The translations under genes were made by a program, and so were the position numbers. Shown in pieces: positions 8,950 to 17,923 of a stretch of 64,000 nt of DNA. The notes under the pieces were generated by a model, which did not search any database, was not told where the DNA came from, and worked only from the letters and a program-made list of their open reading frames with translations. Position 1 is the first letter of the stretch. Each line of letters opens with the position of its first letter. This stretch comes from an uncultured Clostridia bacterium (lineage in GTDB: Bacteria > Bacillota > Clostridia > Christensenellales > Borkfalkiaceae), in NCBI GenBank assembly GCA_947630705.1, contig CANRIK010000003.1, forward strand, positions 62,001-126,000. Reading direction: 5' to 3'.

Positions 8950-11266
8950 CTTCCGCGTCGGGAATGGCTTCCGAATAGTCGCATTCCTTTGAAGAACACT
9001 TTATGTTTTTACCCTTGCGTATAAGATATTTTCCGCACTTTGGGCATTTATCCCCCGTGGGAACGTCCCAGCTCAAAAACTTGCAGTCGGGATAGCCCGT
9101 ACAGCCGAAGTAAATTTTGCCCGACTTGGAGCGCATCCGCCTCATCGGTTTGCCGCACTCGGGGCACTTGCCGTCGGTCTTTTCGCCGTCGCGGACCTTG
9201 CCGTCCGGCTCGGTCTGCGGACGTTTGGCTCCGCATTTGCCGCATTCGAGGTAGTTGCCGTATTTGCCGTGCTTCAACACCATAGCGCCGCCGCACTCGC
9301 GGCAGACTTCGGCGGTTATCCGCGCGTCTATCGGCAAAATCGAAGAACATTCGGGATAGTTGGGGCAGGCAAGGAATTTGCCGAATTTACCGCTCTTTAC
9401 GACCATGTTTGAGCCGCACTTCGGACAGCGGATCTCGGAAATTTCAACTTCGCTTTCGCTGACTATGTTTGAACAATTCGGATAATTGGAACAAGCGAGA
9501 TATTTTCCGTACTTGCCCATTCTTCTTATCATAGGACTGCCGCACTTTGCACAGACCTCGTCCGTCTGCTCGTCGCCGTCCGTGGACGCCGCTTTGAGCT
9601 GGTCGGCAAAACCCGGGTAAAAGTCCGCGATAATTTTATGCCAATCCACGCCGCCGTCCTCGATTTTGTCGAGGTCGTCCTCCATCTTTGCGGTGAAACC
9701 GACGTCCATGATATCCGTAAAATACTTGACGAGCATATCGGTTATCTTATAGGCGACTTCGGTGGGAACCATATATTTGCCGTCCTTTGCCACGTACTTA
9801 CGCTTTGTAAGCACGGAGATTATAGAGGCGTAAGTCGAGGGTCTGCCTATGCCCTTTTCTTCCATTGTCTTGACAAGGGAAGCGTCGGTGTAGCGATAGG
9901 GCGCGCGAGTGAATTTCTGCTCCGTTTCGAGTTTTAAAAGAGTCAGAACGTCGCCTTCGTTTACGGGAGGAAGGAGTTTTGCGCTCTCCTCCTCGTCGTC
10001 TTTATCGCGCATATCCTGATAGGCGGCGGTGTAACCGGCAAACAGCATGGCCTTGCCGCTCGCTTTGAAAGTATATCCGGCGCTCTCCGCCTCGATTTGC
10101 ATGGAATTGTACTGTGCCTCTGCCATCTGCGACGCTATGAAGCGGTCGTAGACGAGCTTGTATATGTTGTAGTGTTTTCTGTCGAGATGAGGTTTGACGC
10201 TTGCCGGAGTTATGGCAAGATTTATGGGGCGGATAGCCTCGTGAGCGTCCTGCGCGCCCTTATTTGTGGCATAATAATTGGGCTTTTCGGGGGCATAGTC
10301 TGCGCCGTAATTCTCTCTTATAAAGCCGAGCGCCATCTCCTGCGCCTCTTTTGCAACGCGTACGGAGTCCGTCCTTATATATGTTATGAGCGCGATGTGG
10401 TCGCCGCCGACGTCCATGCCTTCGTAAAGGTGCTGTGCGACGAGCATTATTTCGGGCGAGGACATTCCGAACTTATTGGAGGCGTCCTGCTGTAACGACG
10501 AAGTTGTGAAAGGCGCGGGAGCGTGCTGTTTTACCACTCCCTTTTTTACCTTTGTCACCGTGAATCTGCCCGAGCGTACCTTTGCCGCCGCTTCGTCCGC
10601 AAGCTCTTTTTGTATGCTCTTGCCGCTCTTTTTATACTGATACGTCGCCTTGAAAGGAGCGTACTTCCCCTCCGCGTCGCGAAGTTCGGCGTTGAGAAGC
10701 CAATACTCCTCCGGAACAAAGGAGGAAATCTCGCGCTCCCTGTCCACTATAAGTCTCAAAGCCACCGACTGCACTCTTCCGGCCGAAAGTCCGTTCTGTA
10801 TGCGGTTATTCAAAAGGGGAGAGAGCTTGTAGCCGACGAGCCTGTCAAGAACGCGGCGCGCCTGTTGAGCGTCCACCAGATTATAATTTATTTTTCGGGG
10901 GTTTTTAAGGGCGTTTTTGACAGCCGTGGGGGAAATTTCGTTGAACTCTATACGATTGAGACCGTTTTCGTCCAAACCGAGCACGGTTTGCAGGTGCCAG
11001 CTTATCGCCTCGCCCTCGCGGTCGGGGTCGGTCGCAAGATATATATGAGAGCTGGCCTTGGCCTCCTGCATGAGGCGCCTTATGACCTCTTTTTTGGAGG
11101 CCGTTATCTCATACTTCGGCTCGAAACCCGAAGTTATCTTAACGCCGAGGGATTTTTCGGGAAGATCCCTCACATGTCCGCCGGAGGCGTCTACTTTATA
11201 TTTGCCTTTGAGATATTTTGAGATTGTCTTTGCCTTCGAAGGCGATTCAACTATAATTAAATCCAT
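8939..11266 (-). CDS. topA: DNA topoisomerase I
   Basis: 775 residues, type IA. The TOPRIM domain begins IIVESPSKAKTI and carries the DPDREGEAI acidic motif; the active-site tyrosine is in TYIRTDS. The C-terminal 200 residues hold a series of CxxC zinc ribbons: CAKC/CSNYPNC, CPKC/CPNYPEC, CREC/CGKC, CPEC/CTGYPDC and CPKC/CSSKEC. Five ribbons is more than the three of the E. coli enzyme. It relaxes negative supercoils. AAAAGGTAG lies before the ATG. Confidence 0.98.
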   Translation of the reverse strand: MDLIIVESPSKAKTISKYLKGKYKVDASGGHVRDLPEKSLGVKITSGFEPKYEITASKKEVIRRLMQEAKASSHIYLATDPDREGEAISWHLQTVLGLDENGLNRIEFNEISPTAVKNALKNPRKINYNLVDAQQARRVLDRLVGYKLSPLLNNRIQNGLSAGRVQSVALRLIVDREREISSFVPEEYWLLNAELRDAEGKYAPFKATYQYKKSGKSIQKELADEAAAKVRSGRFTVTKVKKGVVKQHAPAPFTTSSLQQDASNKFGMSSPEIMLVAQHLYEGMDVGGDHIALITYIRTDSVRVAKEAQEMALGFIRENYGADYAPEKPNYYATNKGAQDAHEAIRPINLAITPASVKPHLDRKHYNIYKLVYDRFIASQMAEAQYNSMQIEAESAGYTFKASGKAMLFAGYTAAYQDMRDKDDEEESAKLLPPVNEGDVLTLLKLETEQKFTRAPYRYTDASLVKTMEEKGIGRPSTYASIISVLTKRKYVAKDGKYMVPTEVAYKITDMLVKYFTDIMDVGFTAKMEDDLDKIEDGGVDWHKIIADFYPGFADQLKAASTDGDEQTDEVCAKCGSPMIRRMGKYGKYLACSNYPNCSNIVSESEVEISEIRCPKCGSNMVVKSGKFGKFLACPNYPECSSILPIDARITAEVCRECGGAMVLKHGKYGNYLECGKCGAKRPQTEPDGKVRDGEKTDGKCPECGKPMRRMRSKSGKIYFGCTGYPDCKFLSWDVPTGDKCPKCGKYLIRKGKNIKCSSKECDYSEAIPDAEDED

Positions 11267-11276
11267 ATTCTACCTT

Positions 11277-12341
11277 TTAAACGGCACCGTATCTGTTGCC
11301 GCCCAAGCGCGTCGCAAGACCTTTTATTTCGAGCGACGACAGCACTGCCGTCAATTTATATGTCGGAATTTTGAGAGTTTCGGAGAGCTTCGGAATGAAC
11401 ACCTCGCCCTGCTCTTTGAGTATCGCCGCAACTTTCCGCTCTTCTTCGGTCAAGGAAGTCTCGGACGACGGTTTTAAGTCTACCCCCAAAACGGAGCAAA
11501 TGTCAAGCGGATCCCCACAGAGATTTGCGCCGTCGCGGATGAGATTGTTGCACCCGACGCCGGAAGTTACGCCTAAATTGTAGGGAAAAGCAAACACTTC
11601 TCTTCCGTATTCCGAGGCGTAATCGGCGGTGATGAGCGCGCCGCTTTTCTTGCCGGCAGAGACCACCAGAGTTCCAACCGACATGCCGGCTATTATACGG
11701 TTGCGCACGGGATAGAGAAAGCTCTGCGGAACGACCGTAGGGTAATGTTCCGATATCAGAAGTCCGTACTTTTCCACCTTTTCGAGCGTGGAGCGTTCCG
11801 AAATGAAATCTATGCTGTCGAACCCGTGAGCTATCACGGAGACAGCCCTGCCGCCCACGCCGTTGAGTACGGCGCAGTCCGCGCCGGTGGCCGAGCCCGT
11901 GACAAGAGTGAACGCGCCGGAAAGCGCCCTCGCAAACTTGCCGCATTCGGCGAGTGCGTAATAATTCGTGCGCCGCGAACCGACTATCGAAAAAAATCTG
12001 CTCTTCAAAAGCTCGCGATTGCCCTTTATGAAAAGATTTATCGGAGGAGAGTCGATTTGTTTAAGAAGTTCGGGATAATCGGGCGAAGCCAAAGTTACGC
12101 ATTGCACGTTTCGCTTTTCGAGTTCCTTAAAAACTCCGTCGCGGAAAGAGCAATCGTTGAAAGTGTCCACTACTTTATTATATACGCCCACTCCGCATCT
12201 TTTAATCAATAAATTTTTACAGAGCGAAAAATCGGGCGTGCCGGACGCGAGAGCCGAAAGCGCGGCATAGCGCTCGCGGTAGGTTATCGCCGAAATGGAC
12301 GACAAGACTATGAGATTCTGTTCTTCGGAAGTGTAATTCAT
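11277..12341 (-). CDS. dprA: DNA-processing protein DprA
   Basis: 354 residues. The Rossmann-like core includes VGSRRTNYYA and VTGSATGADCAVLNG, followed by VRNRIIAGMS and a C-terminal winged-helix-like segment. DprA loads RecA on incoming single-stranded DNA during natural transformation. The gene overlaps the comM-like gene by 4 bases and precedes topA, the order seen in Bacillus. Whether the cell is transformable cannot be judged, since no uptake machinery is in the window. Confidence 0.95.
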   Translation of the reverse strand: MNYTSEEQNLIVLSSISAITYRERYAALSALASGTPDFSLCKNLLIKRCGVGVYNKVVDTFNDCSFRDGVFKELEKRNVQCVTLASPDYPELLKQIDSPPINLFIKGNRELLKSRFFSIVGSRRTNYYALAECGKFARALSGAFTLVTGSATGADCAVLNGVGGRAVSVIAHGFDSIDFISERSTLEKVEKYGLLISEHYPTVVPQSFLYPVRNRIIAGMSVGTLVVSAGKKSGALITADYASEYGREVFAFPYNLGVTSGVGCNNLIRDGANLCGDPLDICSVLGVDLKPSSETSLTEEERKVAAILKEQGEVFIPKLSETLKIPTYKLTAVLSSLEIKGLATRLGGNRYGAV

Positions 12342-13864
12342 CGCAGCGCCGCTTCGTAATTTCTGTACGACGCCGCTTCAAGAATATGTTCGGACAGTAT
12401 CTGCTCCGAAAAAGCGAGGTCGGCTATTGTGCGAGCCACTTTTATTATCCGCGTTCTCGCACGCGCGGAGAGATTCAGCCGCTCATAGGCGGACTTCAAG
12501 ACGCTCTCGCACTCGGGGGAGAGCTTACAATATTTTTTAATCTGTTTTTCGCCCATATTGGCGTTTATCATACCCTCTTTCTCGTCGCGGAAACGCTCGC
12601 GCTGAATGGCCCGAGCGCTCTCCACTCTCTTCTTGACCTCCGCGCTGGACTCCGCCGGCGCCTCGCCGGAGAGTTCTTCGTATTTTACTCCGTCCACTTC
12701 CACCTGAATGTCTATTCTGTCCATAAGCGGACCCGAAATTTTGGCGCGGTACTTGTTTATCTGCGCCGGAGTACACGTACATTCGCGATATGCCGAGCCG
12801 AAATTGCCGCAGGGACATGGATTCATTCCAGCGCACAGCATGAAATCTGCCGGATAGGTCACCGCGCCTCCGGCCCTCGTTACGGTTATCTTTCTGTCTT
12901 CGAGAGGTTGGCGCAAGCTCTCCAACGAATGGCGTGAATATTCGGGCAATTCGTCTAAAAACAGTACGCCCTTGTGCGCCATGGAAATTTCGCCCGGGCG
13001 AATCTTCGAATTGCCTCCGCCGCAGAGCGAAACGGTGGTAGCCGTGTGATGGGGAGTTCTGAACGGGCGAAGGGATACTATCCCCTCATCCGAGAGCTCG
13101 CCGGCTACGGAGTGTATCTTGGTAACTTCAAGGGCTTCGTCAAAGGTCATATCCGGCATAATCGTGGGTATGCACCTTGCGAGCAGTGTTTTGCCCGAGC
13201 CCGGGGGTCCGACGAAAAGTATGTTGTGGCCTCCGGCAACCGCTATTTCGAGAGCGCGCCTTGCCACCGCCTGACCCTTTACGAGGGAAAGATCGTAATC
13301 GTAATTCTTTCCGCCGGAGACGACATAGCGGCGGTGTTCTACGGGTCGGAAGGACTCTTCGCCCTTCAAAAAACTTATCACGCTCTTCAAATCGGAGAGC
13401 GCGTAAACTTCGAGCCCTTCGATGTAGCTCGCTTCGTTGGCGTTGGCCTCGGGCACTATAAAGCGCTTGTAGCCTCCGTCGCGCGCGGAAATGAGAATGG
13501 GCAAGAGCCCCGTCACGGGACGCAGCGAGCCGTCGAGCGCAAGCTCTCCCAAAATTATTATATCGTCGGTATCGGCGAGCAACTGGTCGCTCGCCTTCAA
13601 AATGGATACGGCTATTGGCAAATCGTATTGAGAACCCTCTTTCTTTATGTCCGCCGGAGCAAGATTTACCGTTATCTTATTTATGGGAAATAAAAAGGCG
13701 CTGTTTTTTATTGCGGAGCGCACCCTCTCTTTGCTCTCCTTTACGGCGGCGTCGGGCAAGCCCACAAGGTCATAGCTAACCATGCCCTTGTTTATGTCCG
13801 TCTCTATTTCTACGGCAACGCCCTCCAATCCGTTCAAAGTATAGCTTAATATTTTGGAAAACAT
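12338..13864 (-). CDS. comM: YifB/ComM family Mg-chelatase-like AAA ATPase
   Basis: 508 residues from the chosen ATG. An N-terminal lon-protease-like fold (KILSYTLNGLEGVAVEIE, DLVGLPDAAVKESKERVRSA) precedes a magnesium-chelatase AAA core with Walker A GPPGSGKT, Walker B VLFLDELPEY and a C-terminal Mg_chelatase_C domain. ComM is known in proteobacteria as a branch-migration helicase in transformation; the Gram-positive relatives are less studied. The start is at 13864 because AGAGGTAA lies 7 bases before it. A longer frame to 13891 has no ribosome binding site. Confidence 0.92.
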   Translation of the reverse strand: MFSKILSYTLNGLEGVAVEIETDINKGMVSYDLVGLPDAAVKESKERVRSAIKNSAFLFPINKITVNLAPADIKKEGSQYDLPIAVSILKASDQLLADTDDIIILGELALDGSLRPVTGLLPILISARDGGYKRFIVPEANANEASYIEGLEVYALSDLKSVISFLKGEESFRPVEHRRYVVSGGKNYDYDLSLVKGQAVARRALEIAVAGGHNILFVGPPGSGKTLLARCIPTIMPDMTFDEALEVTKIHSVAGELSDEGIVSLRPFRTPHHTATTVSLCGGGNSKIRPGEISMAHKGVLFLDELPEYSRHSLESLRQPLEDRKITVTRAGGAVTYPADFMLCAGMNPCPCGNFGSAYRECTCTPAQINKYRAKISGPLMDRIDIQVEVDGVKYEELSGEAPAESSAEVKKRVESARAIQRERFRDEKEGMINANMGEKQIKKYCKLSPECESVLKSAYERLNLSARARTRIIKVARTIADLAFSEQILSEHILEAASYRNYEAALR

Positions 13865-13902
13865 TATGCGTTTACCTCTTTTCCATTGCAAATATAACGT
13901 TT

Positions 13903-13937
13903 AAAAAAGCTCCCGTAAGCATAACGGGAGCTTTTTT
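13903..13937 (-). terminator. Intrinsic terminator after rplS
   Basis: Perfect 14-bp inverted repeat AAAAAAGCTCCCGT/ACGGGAGCTTTTTT with a 7-base loop. It is symmetric and so could act in both directions, but all flanking genes are on the minus strand. Confidence 0.9.
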
Positions 13938-13941
13938 AAAA

Positions 13942-14286
13942 TTATTTGTCTTCCTTGATTTTTGCCGCCTTGCCGGTGAGTCCGCGCAGGTAGTAGAGCT
14001 TTGCTCTTCTTACCTTGCCCTTGCGGACAACGGTTATATAGGCAATCTTGGGCGAATGAAGAGGGAACGTCCTCTCTACGCCTACGCCGAACGACAGTCT
14101 CCTCACAGTGAAACTTTCACGGATACCGCCGTGCTTCTTTGCGATTACCACGCCCTCGAAGTTCTGTATTCTTTCCTTTGTACCTTCGATGACCTTGAAA
14201 CCTACCTTTACGACGTCGCCTACGCCGAACTCGGGCACTTCCTTTTTCATGCCCTCTTTCTCAATGGCTTCAACCAAACCTTTCAT
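13942..14286 (-). CDS. rplS: 50S ribosomal protein L19
   Basis: 114 residues: [26 protein letters not shown] and the [21 protein letters not shown] block are L19 signatures. L19 sits at the 30S-50S interface. The start at 14286 has AGGAGGTAA 7 bases upstream; an in-frame ATG eight codons earlier overlaps that site and is rejected. The gene has its own promoter and terminator, apart from the trmD operon in which it often lies. Confidence 0.97.
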   Translation of the reverse strand: MKGLVEAIEKEGMKKEVPEFGVGDVVKVGFKVIEGTKERIQNFEGVVIAKKHGGIRESFTVRRLSFGVGVERTFPLHSPKIAYITVVRKGKVRRAKLYYLRGLTGKAAKIKEDK

Positions 14287-14348
14287 GACTTTACCTCCTC
14301 TACAAGACATTCATGCCGCCTTACGGGGCAGAGGACTGTCCGAAGTCG
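14287..14348 (-). promoter_or_regulatory. Structured 5' leader of rplS (possible L19 leader)
   Basis: About 62 bases between the predicted start site and the ATG. TCCTCT (plus 14330-14335) is complementary to AGAGGA of the ribosome binding site (plus 14296-14301), and GCC/GGC and GACA/TGTC pairings lie around it, so folding could hide the ribosome binding site. An L19 leader family is known upstream of rplS in Gram-positives; membership was not verified. Confidence 0.5.
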
Positions 14349-14354
14349 TATCAT

Positions 14355-14383
14355 ATAATAACAGACCTTTTTTTTGTTGTCAA
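14355..14383 (-). promoter_or_regulatory. Promoter of rplS
   Basis: TTGACA (14378-14383), 17-base spacer, TATTAT (14355-14360) on the minus strand. Confidence 0.8.
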
Positions 14384-14510
14384 CCGATTTTCGGGGGTGT
14401 ATCGCAATTTTCACAAAAGCCTTTTCTATCTTTTTCCGCCTCTTTCAGGCGCCGAAGCCCGTCCCATGCAACCGCTCGTTCCCACATTATAACCGACTCA
14501 TGCCCCTATA

Positions 14511-14996
14511 TTATAAATATAGTATAGGCGGTCTCTTGAAACGCCGCTTGCCGTATAACTCCGAAAGGGTGACCTTATACACCGCCGCCGAACCGACAGC
14601 CGCACATTCCGCGGCGGAATAATTGCCGGTGGCGCAGTGATTCAAAAGAAGCTGCAATCCGTGCACGGCCTCTTCGCCCGACACCTCTTCGCAGCGGCCG
14701 AAGCCCATTAGACTTTCATAGTCGGCGGTGACGCTCTTGCCCGTGTCGATATAGCCGTGGAGAATATCCGCCTCCACGCATACGTTTTGATTTTTCTTCA
14801 ACAGTCGAATCTTCTCGCCCTCTTTGGCGCAATGAAAATAGATTATTACTTTGCCGTCCGCCGCCTCATAGCCGAAAGATAGGGGCACGACATACGGGAA
14901 TTTATCTCCGTTTATGCCCAACCGAATGGTAGTGCAACGCTCCAAAAGCTCTATTTTTTCATTGAAATCGATTATTTCTCTGTCCGACTTTCTCAT
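14511..14996 (-). CDS. Pyridoxamine 5'-phosphate oxidase-fold flavoprotein (NimA-like)
   Basis: 161 residues. MRKSDREI, a lone conserved block LGINGDKFPYVVPLSFGYE and the HCAKEGEKIRLLKKNQNVCVEAD stretch place it in the PNPOx-like split-barrel family that includes nitroimidazole reductase NimA. Such proteins bind FMN or related cofactors, but the substrate is usually unknown. It is the last gene of the trmD-rbgA-rnhB run, 3 bases after rnhB. The operon position is probably incidental. Confidence 0.85.
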   Translation of the reverse strand: MRKSDREIIDFNEKIELLERCTTIRLGINGDKFPYVVPLSFGYEAADGKVIIYFHCAKEGEKIRLLKKNQNVCVEADILHGYIDTGKSVTADYESLMGFGRCEEVSGEEAVHGLQLLLNHCATGNYSAAECAAVGSAAVYKVTLSELYGKRRFKRPPILYL

Positions 14997-14999
14997 GTT

Positions 15000-15599
15000 T
15001 TACCTTACCCACTTCGAAATAAACGTCTTTCTGTGCACCGGACACGCTCCCAAGTTTACGAGAGCGGCTATATGCTCCGCCGTGCCATAGCCCTTGTTTT
15101 TGCCGAACCCGTAGCCTGCGTACACGCCGTCGAGCTCCGTCATGAGAGCGTCTCGGTAGACTTTGGCGACTATCGAAGCGCAACCTATTGTGTAGCTCAA
15201 AGCGTCGCCCTTTACTATGCTCTTCTGCGGATAAGCGATATCCAACGTCATATTGCCGTCGGTAATCACAAAATCGGGCGGAATTTTCAAGCCCTCTACC
15301 GCGTTCTTCATGCACAGCCTTGTTGCCTGTAAAATGTTTATTTCATCGATAATCTCTGGTTCGATTGAGCATATTCGGCAGTCAATCGCCCTTTTGAGTA
15401 TTTCTTCGGAGAGAATTTCGCGCCTTTTTGCCGAAAGTTTCTTGCTGTCGTCAACGCCCTCGATAAGCTCGTCGAGAGGCATTATGACCGCCGCGCATAC
15501 GACAGGACCGGCGAGCGGTCCGCGACCCACCTCGTCAACTCCGCATATGTACTTCACGCCCTTTTCGACAAGTTCCCTTTCGTAACGGAGCTTATCCAT
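15000..15599 (-). CDS. rnhB: Ribonuclease HII
   Basis: 199 residues. The catalytic motif ICGVDEVGRGPLAGPVV supplies Asp and Glu, DDSKKLSAKRRE follows, and FVITDGN carries another acidic residue. It cleaves the RNA strand of RNA-DNA hybrids, including single ribonucleotides left in DNA. GGGAGGAA lies before the ATG. rbgA lies 13 bases upstream, the standard rbgA-rnhB pairing in Bacillota. Confidence 0.97.
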   Translation of the reverse strand: MDKLRYERELVEKGVKYICGVDEVGRGPLAGPVVCAAVIMPLDELIEGVDDSKKLSAKRREILSEEILKRAIDCRICSIEPEIIDEINILQATRLCMKNAVEGLKIPPDFVITDGNMTLDIAYPQKSIVKGDALSYTIGCASIVAKVYRDALMTELDGVYAGYGFGKNKGYGTAEHIAALVNLGACPVHRKTFISKWVR

Positions 15600-15612
15600 A
15601 CCGTTCCTCCCG

Positions 15613-16467
15613 TCAGAATTCCAATCCCGTCAAATCGTCGGGAAAATCCAAAGTCACTCCGCCCAACTTGCCCTTGCGGAAGTCGTCGAGCACGGCGCGG
15701 ACGGCGCGTTCGTAATCCGGCTCGTTGCCGCGGAGCTTAAAACCGCGCTTTTCGCATATCGTATCGAGCATTTCTGTGGGTTCGCCGCCCGAAATGCCGT
15801 ATCTTTCGGTCAATTTTTGAGGATACTTCTCTCTCAATTCGCCCAAAAGAAGCAGAGCTATGTCGTCCAAATCGAGGATATCGTCGTTAATGCTTCCGAC
15901 AAACGCAAGGCGAGCCGCCAGACGCTGATTTTCAAACGCCGGAGGCATAGTGCCCGGGGTGTCCATCAACTCGAAATCTCCGACGCGCACCCACTGCTTG
16001 CCGCGCGTCACTCCGGCCTTGTCTCCCGTCTCCGCGCGGCGTCTGCCGGCAAGCATGTTTATCAAAGTGGATTTGCCCGTATTCGGCACTCCCGCCACCA
16101 TGAAACGGAACGTGCCCGTCTGTCCTTTCGAAAGCGCGCGCGCACGTTTTTCGGCAATCATTTTTTCGATTGCCCCCGTAATATCCCTGCGCGAAGCGGC
16201 ATTCAGCGAATTTATTTTCAGGGCGGTTGCGCCGCTTCCGCGCATGCGGCTCAAAAGAGCGTCTGCGTCGCCGTCGGCAAGGTCGCCCTTATTGAGAACG
16301 TATAAAACGGGCTTCGAGCCCGTCAGAATCTTTAATTTGGGATTGAAGGAAGCCGCCGGACAGCGAGCGTCGAGAACGAAAATCACGCCGTCAGCCAACG
16401 AAAGATTTTCCTCCATCATGCGCATGGCCTTTGCCATGTGCCCGGGAAACCACTGTATAGTCTTCAT
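15613..16467 (-). CDS. rbgA: Ribosome biogenesis GTPase RbgA (YlqF)
   Basis: 284 residues with circularly permuted GTPase motifs: NKGD (G4) comes first, then the P-loop GVPNTGKST (G1) and DTPG (G3). The N-terminus IQWFPGHMAKAMR is the RbgA signature. It is a late 50S assembly factor. The start overlaps the trmD stop by 4 bases, and AAAGGAG lies upstream. Confidence 0.97.
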   Translation of the reverse strand: MKTIQWFPGHMAKAMRMMEENLSLADGVIFVLDARCPAASFNPKLKILTGSKPVLYVLNKGDLADGDADALLSRMRGSGATALKINSLNAASRRDITGAIEKMIAEKRARALSKGQTGTFRFMVAGVPNTGKSTLINMLAGRRRAETGDKAGVTRGKQWVRVGDFELMDTPGTMPPAFENQRLAARLAFVGSINDDILDLDDIALLLLGELREKYPQKLTERYGISGGEPTEMLDTICEKRGFKLRGNEPDYERAVRAVLDDFRKGKLGGVTLDFPDDLTGLEF

Positions 16468-17138
16468 TTCCGCTCCTTTATGAGATCAGGACGACGCTCC
16501 TTCGTCAGTTTCAGGCTCTGTTCCGCGCGCCATTCGTCAACTTTTTTATGGTCGCCGTTCAACAGCACCTCCGGCACGGATATTCCCTTGTATACCGACG
16601 GCCTTGTATATTGAGGATATTCGAGCAGACCGCTTGCAAAACTTTCGTCCACGAGCGAGCCCTCGGATATAACTCCCTCCACGTAGCGGGCCACGCAGTC
16701 GCAGACGACCATGGCCGGAAGCTCTCCGCCCGTCAGAACATAGTCGCCTATCGAGATCTCTTCGTCTATATATAAGTCCAGAACCCTCTGGTCAACGCCC
16801 TCGTAATGTCCGCACAGCAAAAGAATGTGCTCGCACTCCGCAAGTTCGAATACCTTGCTCTGCGTAAGCGTGCAGCCCTTGGGCGACATATAGATTCTGC
16901 GCGCCGAGTGCTCGGGGTCCGTCGCCTCTATGGCGGAGCCTATCGGTTGAGGCATCATCACCATTCCGGCGCCGCCGCCGAAGGGATAATCGTCGCATTT
17001 CATATGCTTGTTTTCGGCATAGTCGCGGATATTTACTATGGATATATCGAGTTTTCCGTCCGTCTGCGCCCTACCGAGTATGCTCTCTTTTAAAGGAGCG
17101 AACATTTCGGGGAAGAGGGTAAGCACAGTTATTTTCAT
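16464..17138 (-). CDS. trmD: tRNA (guanine-37-N1)-methyltransferase
   Basis: 224 residues. MKITVLTLFPEMF at the start, FGGGAGMVMMPQP, LLCGHYEGVDQRV and GDYVLTGGELPAMV form the trefoil-knot SAM site. The enzyme makes m1G37, which prevents frameshifting. The start overlaps the stop of an ABC permease gene by 4 bases. That is unusual, because trmD normally follows rimM directly. Confidence 0.98.
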   Translation of the reverse strand: MKITVLTLFPEMFAPLKESILGRAQTDGKLDISIVNIRDYAENKHMKCDDYPFGGGAGMVMMPQPIGSAIEATDPEHSARRIYMSPKGCTLTQSKVFELAECEHILLLCGHYEGVDQRVLDLYIDEEISIGDYVLTGGELPAMVVCDCVARYVEGVISEGSLVDESFASGLLEYPQYTRPSVYKGISVPEVLLNGDHKKVDEWRAEQSLKLTKERRPDLIKERK

Positions 17139-17923
17139 ACTATCAGATTCAATTTGTTTTTCACAAGATATTTTATAAGGAAGAAACTTCCGAAGTCAAC
17201 CGCCAGATAGATTGCTATCGTTATGCAGTTGGAGAGATGAGCGGAAACATTCTCCGCCATCGCCGCAAAATGCGGCGAAAGAATGGATGAAATTATACCG
17301 TACAGCACATACACGACTATAATCAGCGCGGCGGTTATTGCCTTGCGATGGGAAACAAACAGCTGTCCCAACGAAATGACGGCGAATATGACCAAAAGAA
17401 CCGAAGGCGCGGCGACTATTATTTGGATAACTCCCTCTACTATCTGCCACGGGTCGTTGCTCGCCAATGCCGATATTTCTTCGGCAAACGCCCCGAATAC
17501 GTCGTAGAAAACGCCCATTTCGGAGCCGCTCCAACCCGACATGAATATAATCAGAGACACAATCGAAACGCCGGCGGAGAATATCACCGCTATCATAGAC
17601 GACGCCAGCTTTCCGACAATCAGCTGTACGGGGGTAAGAGGCAGGGAAAACGTCAGATATCCCTCGCCCGTAAACATGGTTTTGTAAAATCTGTACGCTC
17701 CTACGGCATATGCCGCCGCTATCAGCGCGACTATGCCCAGCATATATGCGATTATGACGAGCAAATATATTATCGAAGTCACAAAATTCCCGTCAACTTC
17801 GTTATTAAGCATGACGTATACCAGCAATCTCCCCACCGCCGCAAGCAACAATACGGCTACGGCAAAAAAGAGCAGTATCCGGAAGAGGGCGAACAGCTCG
17901 TGCTTTATGAGTTTGCCTACCAT
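17135..17923 (-). CDS. ABC-2 type transporter permease
   Basis: 262 residues from the ATG at 17923, which has AGGGAGGTG 8 bases upstream; a longer frame to 18070 lies wholly inside the ATPase gene and is not credible. About six membrane segments are visible (for example residues 18-40 and 52-78), with a conserved middle stretch FTGEGYLTFSLPLTPVQL typical of Gram-positive ABC permeases that partner a single ATPase. The exported substrate is unknown. It is translationally coupled to the ATPase gene upstream and to trmD downstream. Confidence 0.88.
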   Translation of the reverse strand: MVGKLIKHELFALFRILLFFAVAVLLLAAVGRLLVYVMLNNEVDGNFVTSIIYLLVIIAYMLGIVALIAAAYAVGAYRFYKTMFTGEGYLTFSLPLTPVQLIVGKLASSMIAVIFSAGVSIVSLIIFMSGWSGSEMGVFYDVFGAFAEEISALASNDPWQIVEGVIQIIVAAPSVLLVIFAVISLGQLFVSHRKAITAALIIVVYVLYGIISSILSPHFAAMAENVSAHLSNCITIAIYLAVDFGSFFLIKYLVKNKLNLIV

